This document shows positions 35,730 to 44,893 of a stretch of DNA of 64,000 nt, in pieces. A program made the position numbers and the translations under genes. Within the stretch, counting starts at the first letter, position 1. The number at the start of each line of letters is the position of its first letter. Origin of the DNA: CBDANW01 sp965197825. GTDB taxonomy: Bacteria; Acidobacteriota; Vicinamibacteria; Marinacidobacterales; DATDRI01. Under the pieces are notes generated by a model. It worked only from the letters and a program-made list of their open reading frames with translations. It made no database searches and was not told the origin of the DNA. The DNA is taken from contig CBDANW010000002.1 in NCBI GenBank assembly GCA_965197825.1, positions 1,550,001 through 1,614,000 of the forward strand, given 5' to 3'.

Positions 35730-36449
35730 ATGAGACTGTTTGGGACTCTTCTGATGGCGCCCCGGACGCTAATACCGCTAATGACGCTATCGGTAGCGGC
35801 GTCACTCGCGCCGGCGCAGGATGCGCCTCGCTCGCCGGTGCTTTTCAACCCCCAAAACGCCGCACAGCTCGAGCAGGACTCGCGGGACGCCTGGCAAAAG
35901 CCTGCCGAGGTCGTAACCTCCCTAAAGCTTCGCAAGGGAGACGTGATCGCCGACATCGGCACAGGCTCTGGCTACTTCGTCCCCTACTTGTCGAATTCGG
36001 TCGGCTCTTCCGGGCGCGTGTACGCGATCGACATCCAGCCCGAGATGCTGGCCTTCGTGCAACGCAAGGTCGCGGAGCTCGATCTCAACAATGTGACAAC
36101 GGTTCTTTCCCAGGAGGCGGACACCCGGCTAGACCGAGAATCCGTCGACCTGGCCTTCATGGTCGACGTCTATCACGAACTCGGATCGCCCGGCTCGCTT
36201 CTTTCGAACATCCGAACGGTTCTCAAGCCCGACGGGCGTTTGACCATCATCGATTTCAAGGCCGATAAAGAGGCGGACCGGGTCGGACCTCCACTAAGTC
36301 ATCGTGTTCCAAAGGAGCGTCTCATCGCTGAGGTGGAACAGGCGGGTTTCGACCTCACCGAGACCATCGAACTACTTCCCTATCAATATTTCCTGGTCTT
36401 CACCGGAAAACCCGACGCGCCCGCGGCGACCAGCATCGGATCCCAGTGA
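35730..36449 (+). CDS. exported class I SAM-dependent methyltransferase
   Basis: 239 residues. N-terminal signal-like segment (about 10-35, LIPLMTLSVAASLAPAQ), then motif I ADIGTGSGYFVPYL, YAIDIQPEML, and the post-motif VDVYHELGSP. Family members of this kind with a signal sequence are common in Acidobacteriota and Planctomycetes but uncharacterised. I chose ATG 35730 with AAGG upstream; a TTG 21 bases earlier is possible. fabZ overlaps its stop by 4 bases. Confidence 0.85.
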   Translation: MRLFGTLLMAPRTLIPLMTLSVAASLAPAQDAPRSPVLFNPQNAAQLEQDSRDAWQKPAEVVTSLKLRKGDVIADIGTGSGYFVPYLSNSVGSSGRVYAIDIQPEMLAFVQRKVAELDLNNVTTVLSQEADTRLDRESVDLAFMVDVYHELGSPGSLLSNIRTVLKPDGRLTIIDFKADKEADRVGPPLSHRVPKERLIAEVEQAGFDLTETIELLPYQYFLVFTGKPDAPAATSIGSQ

Positions 36450-36883
36450 GCCACGTTCTCGATCGGTCGGACATCGAGCGGATCCTCCCCCACCGAGACC
36501 CGTTTCTCTTCGTCGATGAAGTCGTGGAGCTGGTCGCCGGCAAGCGAGTGGTGGGAGTAGTTCGGACTCCAGAGACCGGGTCTTTCCTCCGGGGGATGCC
36601 AGACGACGCGCGCTATTTCCCCGCTACGCTCTTGATAGAGGCCATGGCGCAGGTAGGGGCGATCCTCGTGCTGCATGCGGAAGAAAACCAGGGCCGCACG
36701 ATTTACTTTCGTGCCATCGAGCAAGCCCGTTTCCACCAAAACGTACCGGCCGGCACCACCGTTCGCGTCGAAGGCCACGTCCGGCGCATGCGGGGCCGCA
36801 TGGGAAAGCTTGAAATAAAGGCTTTTCTCGAGGACGCACCCGACGCTGCCCTCGCGGAGGGCGTCATGAGCTTTGCTATTTAG
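36446..36883 (+). CDS. fabZ: 3-hydroxyacyl-ACP dehydratase, FabZ type
   Basis: 145 residues, hotdog fold. Catalytic His in LPHRDPFLFVDEV (about residue 16) and catalytic Glu in ATLLIEAMAQVGA (about 64). Standard FabZ length. It dehydrates 3-hydroxyacyl-ACP in fatty acid elongation. The GTG overlaps the methyltransferase stop (GTGA), so it is translationally coupled to an unrelated gene; FabZ-like dehydratases in lipid A or polyketide contexts are an alternative. Confidence 0.9.
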   Translation: MSHVLDRSDIERILPHRDPFLFVDEVVELVAGKRVVGVVRTPETGSFLRGMPDDARYFPATLLIEAMAQVGAILVLHAEENQGRTIYFRAIEQARFHQNVPAGTTVRVEGHVRRMRGRMGKLEIKAFLEDAPDAALAEGVMSFAI

Positions 36884-36890
36884 TTGGAGG

Positions 36891-36942
36891 GCCCGCCTTC
36901 GCCGTGGCCAGGGCTTTCTTGTTTGCCACGGCTTCGGCGGGC
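36891..36942. repeat. hairpin of the CCCGCC-TTCG family, possible fabZ terminator
   Basis: GCCCGCC-TTCG-CCGTGGC pairs with GCCACGG-CTTC-GGCGGGC, leaving a 4-base internal loop. Same design as the hairpins at 22797 and 52998. It begins 7 bases after the fabZ stop and lacks a strong T-run. Confidence 0.7.
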
Positions 36943-36963
36943 GGCCGAATACAGAATGCAGGC

Positions 36964-36992
36964 TTGACAAGGACTTGGGCCTAGGTTACGCT
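36964..36992 (+). promoter_or_regulatory. sigma-70-type promoter of the thrC-lysC-hom operon
   Basis: TTGACA at 36964-36969, 17-bp spacer, TACGCT at 36987-36992. It would start transcription near 37000, immediately before the riboswitch. Confidence 0.8.
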
Positions 36993-37000
36993 GCGCTTGA

Positions 37001-37116
37001 CTTATCCAGAGTGGCAGAGGGCTCGGGCCCTGGGATGCCACAGCAACCGGCGCAAGAAAGCACGGTGCTAACTCCCGCAAGGTCGACCCTGAATTTGGGT
37101 CAGCCTGGCAGATAAG
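37001..37116 (+). ncRNA. SAM-I riboswitch (S-box leader)
   Basis: The conserved S-box order is present: closing stem CTTATC with GATAAG (37001-37006 and 37111-37116), AGAGTGGCAGAGGG, GATGCCACAGCAACCGG, and CGGTGCTAACTCC (near 37063-37075), then a variable P4 hairpin. This layout places the kink-turn and SAM-contacting bases as in RF00162. It sits between a strong promoter and an intrinsic terminator, so SAM binding should promote termination ahead of thrC. Confidence 0.95.
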
Positions 37117-37121
37117 ACCGG

Positions 37122-37151
37122 GGCCCTTCCTACTGGAAGGGCCTTTTTGTT
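37122..37151 (+). terminator. intrinsic terminator of the SAM riboswitch expression platform
   Basis: GGCCCTTCC (37122-37130), loop TACT, GGAAGGGCC (37135-37143), then TTTTTGTT. Its position 5 bases after the P1 stem is right for SAM-dependent attenuation. Confidence 0.92.
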
Positions 37152-37256
37152 GTCCCCAGCCGACTGACAGGCCAAAGCCCCTATCGCCAGGATAGTCACA
37201 GCGTCTTGGGGATGGTGTCGCCCGACCGGCAACCCGTCCCCGAGGAAAGGGATATC

Positions 37257-38504
37257 ATGAGTTACCTCAAGAGCTTGAAATGCAAGGAATGCGGGGCGGA
37301 CTATCCCGCCGACCGGAGCTTCTTCTGTACGGAGTGCCTCGGTCCGTTGGAGGTCATCTACGATTATGAGGCGATCGCAGCCAATCTGAGTCCGGCCATC
37401 ATCGCGGGCCGAAGCCAGAGCCTCTGGCGCTACCGGGAACTCTTACCTGTGACCGGGGAGCCCATCAGCGGTCACTATTCGGGGATGACCCCCTTGGTCC
37501 GCGCCGAACGGCTGGGCAAGCACCTGGGAGCTACCTCGCTGTACCTGAAGGACGACACCGTGAACCATCCTTCGTACTCCTACAAGGACCGGGTGGTTTC
37601 GGTCGCGCTCAGCCGCGGCGTCGAGCTGGGGTATCAGGTCTTCGCGTGCGCCTCCACGGGCAACCTGGGCAATGCCGTGGCGGCTCATTGTGCGCGCACC
37701 GGATACCCCAGTCTCATTTTCATCCCGCACGACATCGAATCGCCCAAAATCGCCGGATCCTTGATTTATAAGCCCATGATCGTCGCGTTGGAAGGCAACT
37801 ACGACGACGTCAATCGACTCTGTTGTGAAATCGGCGACCAGTACGGTTGGGGTTTCGTCAACGTCAATCTGCGGCCTTATTACACCGAAGGCGCCAAGAC
37901 GCTCGGCTTCGAAATCGTCGAACAGCTCGGTTGGAAGCTCCCTGATCACATAATCCTTCCCACTGCGGGCGGCACACTGCTTCCCAAGGTGGCGAAGGCA
38001 TTTTCCGAGTTGGCCCGTCTCGGCTGGGCAACCGGTAACACCCGGGTTCATTGCGCGCAAGCCGAAGGGTGTGCTCCGGTAGTGCATGCGCTCCATCGTG
38101 ATTCCGACATCGTCGATCCGGAGAAACCCAACACGCTGGCGAAGTCGATCGCCATCGGGAACCCCGCTGACGGTCCCTATGTCCTCAAGGAAGTCCGGCA
38201 GTCGGGCGGATGGGGTGAAACCGCCACCGATGACGAGATCGTGAGCGCCATCAGACTACTTGCGGAAAAGGAAGGGATCTTTGCCGAGCCAGCAGGGGGA
38301 ACGGCGCTCGCCGTCACGATGAAGCTCATCGAGCAGGGGCGCATCGACCCCCAAGAAACCATCGTCATTGGCATTACTGGATCCGGTTACAAGTCCCTCG
38401 ACCTCTTCCCGCGGCTCGATGTCGACGCGGTCTTGCACCCCCGCCTGAGCACCTTCCGCAAATGGTACGAGGAGCACCCGATCGCGGTTCCCGTTCGGAC
38501 ATGA
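37257..38504 (+). CDS. thrC: threonine synthase
   Basis: 415 residues. N-terminal zinc-ribbon-like CKECG and CTECLG, then fold type II PLP enzyme with the lysine in SYSYKDRVV, ASTGNLGNAVAAH phosphate loop, TAGGTLLPK and GITGSGYK. It converts O-phosphohomoserine to threonine. I chose ATG 37257 (GAGGAAAGGG upstream) over an earlier start at 37206. First gene after the SAM riboswitch; lysC overlaps its stop by 4 bases. The homoserine kinase that makes its substrate is broken at 31071. Confidence 0.94.
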   Translation: MSYLKSLKCKECGADYPADRSFFCTECLGPLEVIYDYEAIAANLSPAIIAGRSQSLWRYRELLPVTGEPISGHYSGMTPLVRAERLGKHLGATSLYLKDDTVNHPSYSYKDRVVSVALSRGVELGYQVFACASTGNLGNAVAAHCARTGYPSLIFIPHDIESPKIAGSLIYKPMIVALEGNYDDVNRLCCEIGDQYGWGFVNVNLRPYYTEGAKTLGFEIVEQLGWKLPDHIILPTAGGTLLPKVAKAFSELARLGWATGNTRVHCAQAEGCAPVVHALHRDSDIVDPEKPNTLAKSIAIGNPADGPYVLKEVRQSGGWGETATDDEIVSAIRLLAEKEGIFAEPAGGTALAVTMKLIEQGRIDPQETIVIGITGSGYKSLDLFPRLDVDAVLHPRLSTFRKWYEEHPIAVPVRT

Positions 38505-39754
38505 TCGGAGGCCAAGCCCGGGTAAAGAAATACGGCGGGACATCGGTCGGATCGCCCGAGAGAATCCTCAAGGTGGCGAAAGATCTCGTCGCCGAACACC
38601 GCCGTGGCATCCCCCAGGTCGTCGTGGCTTCGGCCATGGCCGACACAACCGAAAGGCTCCTGGACATGGCGCGACGCGTGACCTCGAAGCCGCAAGCGCG
38701 CGAGCTGGACATGATCCTCACCACCGGCGAGCAGGTTTCGATCGCCCTGTTGGCGATGGCCGTCCAGGACCAAGGGGTCATGGCGACACCGCTCACCGGT
38801 GCGCAGTGCGGCATTCGAACCGACGGCAACTTCACGCGAGCCCGGATCGAAGAGATCTCCACCGACAAGATCCTGAATATTCTCGCCAAAGAAAACATCG
38901 TGATCGTCGCCGGGTTCCAGGGCGTGACGTCCGACCAGGAGATCACGACCCTGGGCCGCGGAGGTTCGGATGTCACCGCCACCGCCCTGGCGGCAGCTCT
39001 GAAGGTCCCCGTTTGTGAGATCTATACCGACGTCGACGGCGTCTTCACTGCAGATCCCCGATTGGTACCGGAGGCGCGGCTGTTGCCCTGGATCAGCTAC
39101 GAAGAGATGTTAGAATACGCTGCATCCGGCTCCCAGGTTCTCCATCCCCGTTCGGTGGAGGTGGCCAATCGGTTCGACGTTCCACTCCAGGTGCGTTCCG
39201 CCTTCCACAACCGTCCCGGAACCACCGTCGTCAAGGAGGAAGAGTTGGAGAAAGTAGCCATAACCGGTGTGACTGGAGACCCCACGATCGCCCGCATCGC
39301 ATTGACACGAGTCAAGGATGTGCCGGGAGCGGCGGCCAATATTTCGAACGCCCTCGCAGAAGTCGGGGTCAACATCCGCCTGATCATCCAAGGAATACGA
39401 CACGAAGACACGACGAACGATGTCTCGCTCATCGTGGGTGAGGAGGATGCCGAGCGATCCGCCGAGGTGTTGCGAAAGGTTGCCGAGCGGGTAGGCTCGC
39501 CCGAGGTCTCGGTCGATACCAACGTCGCCAAAGTCTCCATCATCGGCTCCGGCATCGCGAGCTCGCCGGGCGTCACGGGTCGCATGTTCCAAGCCCTGGC
39601 ACGAGAAGGGATCAACATCGAGCTCATCAGTAGCTCGGAGGTCCGCATCGTTTGCGTGATCGCGCGCGACCGGCTTCCCGACGCGGTCCGGGCCATTCAT
39701 CGCGAGTTCGATCTGGCCAACCTCGAGAGAAAACGCGTTGCCGACCCAGCCTAA
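38501..39754 (+). CDS. lysC: aspartate kinase, monofunctional with two ACT domains
   Basis: 417 residues. Kinase start VKKYGGTSVGSPERI, TTGEQVSIALLAMA, GRGGSDVTATALAA and YTDVDGVFTADPR are the aspartokinase motifs; two ACT domains follow (DVPGAAANISNALAEVGVNI; GRMFQALAREGINIELIS). Commits aspartate to Lys, Thr and Met. ATG at 38501 overlaps thrC as ATGA. ACT domains imply feedback by lysine or threonine in addition to SAM control of transcription. Confidence 0.97.
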   Translation: MIGGQARVKKYGGTSVGSPERILKVAKDLVAEHRRGIPQVVVASAMADTTERLLDMARRVTSKPQARELDMILTTGEQVSIALLAMAVQDQGVMATPLTGAQCGIRTDGNFTRARIEEISTDKILNILAKENIVIVAGFQGVTSDQEITTLGRGGSDVTATALAAALKVPVCEIYTDVDGVFTADPRLVPEARLLPWISYEEMLEYAASGSQVLHPRSVEVANRFDVPLQVRSAFHNRPGTTVVKEEELEKVAITGVTGDPTIARIALTRVKDVPGAAANISNALAEVGVNIRLIIQGIRHEDTTNDVSLIVGEEDAERSAEVLRKVAERVGSPEVSVDTNVAKVSIIGSGIASSPGVTGRMFQALAREGINIELISSSEVRIVCVIARDRLPDAVRAIHREFDLANLERKRVADPA

Positions 39755-41063
39755 GAATCCGCCTCGACGGCTTCGCGTCGCCGTAGCCGGTCTGGGAACG
39801 GTCGGGAGCGCGGTGATCCGACTCCTCTCGGATGAAAGCGCCCGATTGCATCGGCACATGGGAACGGAGCTGGATCTGACAACGGTTTTCGATCGCAGCC
39901 ACAAGAAGAAGGACGTTTCCTGGTTGCCGTCGACCGCGCGGCTCACCGACTCCCTCGAGGAGTTTCTCGGCGGCCCAGCCGACATCGTCGTCGAGCTCAT
40001 CGGCGGAGAGGAGCCAGCCGATCGAATCATACGGGAAGGCCTCAGCCAGAAACGGGCGGTGGTCACGGCTAACAAGCAGTTGATGGCAGCCTGCGGAGAC
40101 TCCTACCTGGAGCTCGCCGAGAAGAACCGCGCGTATCTGGGCTTCGAAGCCTCGGTGGCCGGCGGCATTCCAATCCTTCGTACGCTCCGCCGATCGCTGT
40201 CCGCCGATCGCATCGTTTCCATCCGCGGGATTCTAAACGGGACCTGCAATTTCATTCTCTCCGAGATGTCTGAAAGCCGGAGGGAACAGGCGGAGGTTCT
40301 CGCGCAAGCCCAGGCGCTCGGTTTCGCCGAGGCCGACCCGAGGCTCGATGTATCGGGCCAGGACACCGCGGACAAACTGGTCATCCTCGCCGCCCTGGCC
40401 TTCGGCCGCTGGGCTCGACCGGATCGGTTGACGATGCGGGGGATCACGGAAATCGACCCGGTGGACTTCCTCTACGCCAAGCGGTTGGGCGCGGCGATAC
40501 GCATGCTAGGAGTAGCTGAACGCAGCGACGGACACGTGTCGCTGTGGGTCAGCCCTTGTCTGGTCGACGAGCGACTCACGCTGTCGAAGATATCGGGCGT
40601 CGTGAATGCAGTGGAAATTACGGGAGACCGCCTCGGCCCGACGCTCTTCAGCGGGCCCGGGGCGGGCGGAGATCCGACAGCGGTGTCGGTCGTCGGCGAC
40701 ATCTTGAACGCCGCACGATGGTGGCAGGGCGAAACGGTCTTTACCGCACCCCGGGTCGAAGACCCCGCTTCCTCCTCGGCCAATGCGGAGGATTTCGCAC
40801 CGCGGGATCGCCTTCCCTTCTACCTCCGCTTCTTCGTCGAGGATCGTCCAGGAATCATCGCCCGTCTCGCGCATATCCTGGCCAGCCACGAGATCAACAT
40901 CGATTCCGTACTGCAAGAGAGTTGGTCCGAGCGCGAACGGTTGCCCTTCGTCATCTCGGTCGACCCCACGCCCCATGCCACCATCGAAAAGGCAGTGGCG
41001 GAAATGAACTCTCTGGATTTCGTGCAGGCTCCTCCCGTCGTCCTGCCAATTCTCCGCAAGTAG
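39738..41063 (+). CDS. hom: homoserine dehydrogenase with C-terminal ACT domain
   Basis: 441 residues. NAD(P) site AVAGLGTVGSAVIRL, the family motif TANKQLMA, GILNGTCNFIL, and ADPRLDVSGQDTADKL; an ACT domain follows from about 355 (FVEDRPGIIARLAHIL). Reduces aspartate semialdehyde to homoserine. TTG start overlaps lysC by 17 bases. Last gene of the riboswitch operon; IS256 copy C lies 24 bases after its stop. Confidence 0.97.
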   Translation: MPTQPKNPPRRLRVAVAGLGTVGSAVIRLLSDESARLHRHMGTELDLTTVFDRSHKKKDVSWLPSTARLTDSLEEFLGGPADIVVELIGGEEPADRIIREGLSQKRAVVTANKQLMAACGDSYLELAEKNRAYLGFEASVAGGIPILRTLRRSLSADRIVSIRGILNGTCNFILSEMSESRREQAEVLAQAQALGFAEADPRLDVSGQDTADKLVILAALAFGRWARPDRLTMRGITEIDPVDFLYAKRLGAAIRMLGVAERSDGHVSLWVSPCLVDERLTLSKISGVVNAVEITGDRLGPTLFSGPGAGGDPTAVSVVGDILNAARWWQGETVFTAPRVEDPASSSANAEDFAPRDRLPFYLRFFVEDRPGIIARLAHILASHEINIDSVLQESWSERERLPFVISVDPTPHATIEKAVAEMNSLDFVQAPPVVLPILRK

Positions 41064-41087
41064 CCTCAGCTGACTCGGAACCTCATC

Positions 41088-42547
41088 GGGGATGTCCCGC
41101 CGGATCTTGAATTTGGGGTAGCGGCGGCTCCTTGGCCGGCCTAAGAATAGGTCTGCCAATAAACCGTCTCCAGAGGGGGACAAGGAGCCACCAATGCCTA
41201 GGAAATCGAAGAAGCCAGTAAGAAAGCAAACGCACTCGCCTACGGGCAAGGTAGTTGGCCAAGTCGGTCAGATACTGCTACCGATGATAGCTGGGATCGC
41301 GGCCACGAAGGCGGATCTGACGGAATGGGTGTACGAGCAAGGACTGACAGCTCTGCACCTACTGCTCAGAGAGGACGCCGAGGAGATCGCGGGGCTCAAG
41401 GGCAAGCACGAGAAGGAGCGAACTCATAACCACTGTGGGAGCACGAACGGAGAGCTGAGCTTCGGTGGTCGTCGCATCCAAGTGTCGCGACCTCGAGTTC
41501 GCTCGAAGTCGGGCGAGGAGGCGTCGCTTCCACACTTCGAAGCCTTCCGCGAAGAAGACCCGCTTCCAGAGCGAGTGTTGAATCAGATCTTGGTGGGGGT
41601 ATCGACCCGAAATTACGAATCGAGTCTGGACAAACCCGCGGCCAAGTTGAAGTCTCGTGGCACGAGTAAGAGTGCCGCCAGCCGTCACCTCGTGAGCCAG
41701 ACGACTAGGAAGCTCGAGGAATACCTGTCTCGGCGGCTAGAGGAGTTCGAGCTTGCGGCACTGATGCTGGATGGCCTTGAGGTGGCCGGACAGACCGTCG
41801 TCGTAACTCTCGGTATCACAATAGATGGAACGAAGGTGCCCCTGGGTATATGGCTGGGCTCGACGGAGAACTCTCGGGTGTGCACCGCGATGTTGCAGGA
41901 CCTTCTCGAGCGAGGCTTGCGCGTCGATGAGTCGATTCTCTGCGTAGTGGACGGAGGCAAAGGCATCCGCAAGGCACTCGTCGACGTTTTGGGGGACCTC
42001 GCGGTCATCCAAAGGTGCCAGATCCATAAACTCCAGAATCTTCGCTCGTACCTTCCCAAGTCTCGTCACGCCTACGTGCTCCAGACGATGAAGGAAGCCT
42101 ACAAGTGCAAGAGTGCCGACAAGGCGCGCAAGCGACTTCAGGCATTGGTGTCGTGGCTCGAGCGAAACGGCTACGACGAAGCTGCCGGAAGCCTTCGTGA
42201 AGGGATGGAAGAGACACTCACGGTCGTGAAGCTCGCACTGCCCGCCTTACTTCGCCAGTCTCTTGCCACGACGAACGCCATTGAGAATCTCAACGGAACC
42301 ATTCGCAGAGTATCGAGAAACGTCAAGCGTTGGTAGAGTCCTTCCATGGTTCGCCGATGGACCGCTCTTGGCGTCGTCACCGCGCAGAAAAAGTTCCGGC
42401 GTATCAAAGGCTATCGCCATATGGGCGCTCTCGTTCACGCGCTTAGAAGCAAACAGAAATCTCTTGACAGCGATGAGTTTGCTGCCTAAGAGTATTCACA
42501 GGTGCCGCCGCTACCCGACCAAATTCAACAGCGGCCGGGACATCCCC
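41088..42547 (+). mobile_element. IS256-family insertion sequence, copy C (complete)
   Basis: 1460 bp, same length and ends as copy A, in opposite orientation. Flanked by a perfect 8-bp target duplication ACCTCATC (41080-41087 and 42548-42555). The insertion lies in the last codons of a META-domain lipoprotein gene. Confidence 0.96.
41194..42336 (+). CDS. IS256-family (Mutator-type) DDE transposase, copy C
   Basis: 380 residues, near-identical to copy A (differences such as THNHC for THDHW and QTTRKLEEY for QTTKKLEEY). All three DDE residues present. Stops at the same TAG (42334-42336) after NVKRW; the frame is then open for 47 further codons with the usual IS256 C-terminal sequence to a TAA at about 42487-42489. 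Confidence 0.9.
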   Translation: MPRKSKKPVRKQTHSPTGKVVGQVGQILLPMIAGIAATKADLTEWVYEQGLTALHLLLREDAEEIAGLKGKHEKERTHNHCGSTNGELSFGGRRIQVSRPRVRSKSGEEASLPHFEAFREEDPLPERVLNQILVGVSTRNYESSLDKPAAKLKSRGTSKSAASRHLVSQTTRKLEEYLSRRLEEFELAALMLDGLEVAGQTVVVTLGITIDGTKVPLGIWLGSTENSRVCTAMLQDLLERGLRVDESILCVVDGGKGIRKALVDVLGDLAVIQRCQIHKLQNLRSYLPKSRHAYVLQTMKEAYKCKSADKARKRLQALVSWLERNGYDEAAGSLREGMEETLTVVKLALPALLRQSLATTNAIENLNGTIRRVSRNVKRW

Positions 42548-42950
42548 ACCTCATCGTCCCGCCCGCGTAGCGGATGGAAAGCTCCTCTCCCGTGCGCACG
42601 AAGGACGTCGCGCTGCCGAGTGCCGTCTGAAACTGGAAATCCAAAGAGCCAGGCGGGCACGCTGCGAGCGTGCAGGCCATTAGACCCGTGGTGATGGAGT
42701 TGCCTTCGGTCTCGTAGGATCCGTTACAGACATTGCAGTCCACTTCCGCGTGAACGCTTCCATCCGCTTCGAACGTCAGCGTGTAGTTTTGCGTATCGGG
42801 AACCTCCTGCACGTTCCCGTTGTCCAATTCGAAGGCCTGCAACTCCCATATGCCCTGCACCTCCGACAATTCACTCGTCGACGTCGAGCTCTCACAAGCC
42901 GCCATCAGCCAAACAGCCAATAGAATCATCATGTTGTTTCTCTTCATCAT
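42525..42950 (-). CDS. META-domain (HslJ-like) lipoprotein, 3' end altered by IS256
   Basis: 141 codons. Lipobox LMAAC near residue 19, then a META-type domain: VQGIWELQAFELDNG, YTLTFEADGSVHAEVDCNVCNGSYE, NSITTGLMACTLAACP, SIRYAGGTM. The last six codons (WGCPGRC region) come from the IS end. Joining the flanks without the IS restores GGTMRFRVS and a TGA at the other side, so only four native residues were lost. Function of META proteins is unclear, often stress or drug tolerance in the outer membrane. Confidence 0.82.
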   Translation of the reverse strand: MMKRNNMMILLAVWLMAACESSTSTSELSEVQGIWELQAFELDNGNVQEVPDTQNYTLTFEADGSVHAEVDCNVCNGSYETEGNSITTGLMACTLAACPPGSLDFQFQTALGSATSFVRTGEELSIRYAGGTMRWGCPGRC

Positions 42951-42973
42951 GGTCTCTTCCTTTCGGGATGTGG

Positions 42974-43780
42974 TTATGGTTGTCGCTTTGTGGGAAGATG
43001 TTTAGATCGATCGAGGGCCGTGTCACTATCGATTCTTCCGTCCTTCATATGAACCGTTCTCATGGAATAGGCTGCGGCGTCCGCGACGTGGGTGATCATG
43101 ACGACCGTCTGCCCGAGCTCATGGTTCAGCTTTTCCAGCATGCGCAGCACGAGCTCCGAGTTCGACGAGTCCAGATTGCCGGTAGGCTCATCGGCAAGGA
43201 GGATCGCGGGGCGGTTGATGACCGCGCGTGCCAGAGCAACTCTCTGCTGCTCGCCGCCGGAGAGCTCGCGAGGTCTGTGCCCGCTCTTTCGCTCGAGACC
43301 CAGAAGCCCCAGCAACTCCTTGCGGAGGGCGCCATTTCCGGCGTGCCGCGGATTTCCACCGGAGTGAATCCTCTCCGCCAGCTTGAGATTCTCCTCGACG
43401 CTCAGCGTCGGAAAAAGATTGAACCGTTGGAAGACGAACCCAATCTCCCGACGCCGCAGATCCGTCTTCCTGGAATCGCTCAGGGATGCCATCTCCTCAC
43501 CGCGAACGAAGATCTTCCCCCCGGTCGGGGAAAGGAGCCCCCCGATAATGTGGAGAAGCGTCGACTTTCCAGAGCCCGATCTTCCGGTGATCGAGAGGAA
43601 CTCTCCCTCGAGAACTTCCAGGTCGACCGAGCGCAGAGCCGCTACGGTGACGCTTCCCATTCGGTAGTGCATTTCGAGCCCGACGGCCTTCAGAACGGAG
43701 CGCTTCCTCTCGACGCTGGGTTGAACCGCCTTCTCGACCATCATGGCCACCGGAATCTCGACCTGTACTTGTCTACTCAT
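42974..43780 (-). CDS. ABC transporter ATPase, LolD/MacB type
   Basis: 268 residues. Walker A GRSGSGKST (66-74), Q-loop FVFQRFNLFP, signature LSGGEQQRVALARA, Walker B ILLADEPTGNLD and H-loop MITHV. It has a 25-residue N-terminal extension before the usual start. Overlaps the permease pseudogene's stop by 8 bases. With its permease broken it is probably orphaned. Confidence 0.94.
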   Translation of the reverse strand: MSRQVQVEIPVAMMVEKAVQPSVERKRSVLKAVGLEMHYRMGSVTVAALRSVDLEVLEGEFLSITGRSGSGKSTLLHIIGGLLSPTGGKIFVRGEEMASLSDSRKTDLRRREIGFVFQRFNLFPTLSVEENLKLAERIHSGGNPRHAGNGALRKELLGLLGLERKSGHRPRELSGGEQQRVALARAVINRPAILLADEPTGNLDSSNSELVLRMLEKLNHELGQTVVMITHVADAAAYSMRTVHMKDGRIDSDTALDRSKHLPTKRQP

Positions 43781-44893
43781 GAGATAGCGCCTCCACGGCG
43801 TCTTGCTTCGCCGCCTGCAACGAGGGATAGAGGGCGCCCAACGCCCCGCCTAGCAGAACCACGAGTCCCGCTTTGAGAGCCCGCCAGTGGATCGAGCTGG
43901 ATCACCAGCGACGTGGAGTGGGAAATGAGCGCTCCCACCGCGAGAGAAAGTAGGAGACCCACCGCGATTCCAAGCGCGCTGATGGTGAGCACTTTCCTTC
44001 TCGATGATGGTCACGATGAAGCGGCGCGACGCGCCCAACGATTTGAGTATCCCGATCTCTCGAGTTCGGGCGGATACTGCGGTGTACATGGCGAGGAGAA
44101 CCACCAAGCCGCTGATCGCCGTAGCCAGTCCCAGCACGATGTCCAGGAAGACGGTCAGGCTGGGTATGCCCTTCGCAAAAAAGGAGGGGATGTCCCGGGT
44201 GAAGATGACCTGATTGCCGGGAAAGCTCTCTTCGACGCGCGCTGCGACGGCTTCTTGCACATCGGGCGAGGAGGTCTTGATGAGCACCGAAGAGCACTTC
44301 CCCTCGGTGCCCAGTAGTTCCTGCAGTGAAGCGAGGGGAAGCTTCATTCGCGCGCCGATTTCCGGCTCGAAGATACCAACCACCGTGAAGTCGCGGCTAA
44401 AGAGCTCGATGGTCGAACCGACGTTCGATCCACCGTCGGCGGCACGCTGGCGATCGATCACAATCTCTCGATCGCCTTCGGGCTCCCGTCCTTCGACAAC
44501 CCTCATTCCGGTGATCGCCGAGTAGCTCTGGTACGCGTCGGTAGGCTCGAACTCGATTCCCTCCACGAGCTCGAAACCGATCCCGCCCGCGCCACTACGA
44601 ACGTATCGACCAACCGGGGTCGTGGCGAGGACGCCATCGAGCTTCCCAAGAGCCGCCGCGTACGCAACGGGCAGGGACAACGGTGTGGTGGTGACGCCGG
44701 CACCGAAGCTGCCCGGGGGCTGGAAGAGAAGCTCCGCGCCCACGGCGCTCTCCCGCTCGGCGGAGCTACCCAACATGCCGCGAGCGAGTCCCGAGGTCAC
44801 GACGATGAGTACGATTCCGATCGCCACGCCGAAGACACTCGCCGCGGCCCTCGTCGGGCGGTCGGCGATGTTGGCGATGACTAGCTTGTCCAT
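43773..44893 (-). pseudogene. MacB/FtsX-type permease with two frameshifts
   Basis: From ATG 44893 (AAGGAGGGCGAACGA upstream) the frame reads a normal N-terminal helix, MacB_PCD domain and first FtsX helices up to VTIIEKE. There it shifts; the next frame supplies VLTISALGIAVGLLLSLAVG, and after IQLDPLAG it shifts again, the third frame giving LKAGLVVLLGGALGALYPSL and VEALSHE with TAG at 43773-43775. All pieces are in the right order, so only two indels (near 43990 and 43890) separate it from an intact gene of about 373 residues. Confidence 0.85.

Noticed and set aside
34865..36268. 467-codon plus-strand frame across the aminotransferase gene
   Set aside because: It crosses an antisense gene and then another gene in the wrong frame; composition is not protein-like.
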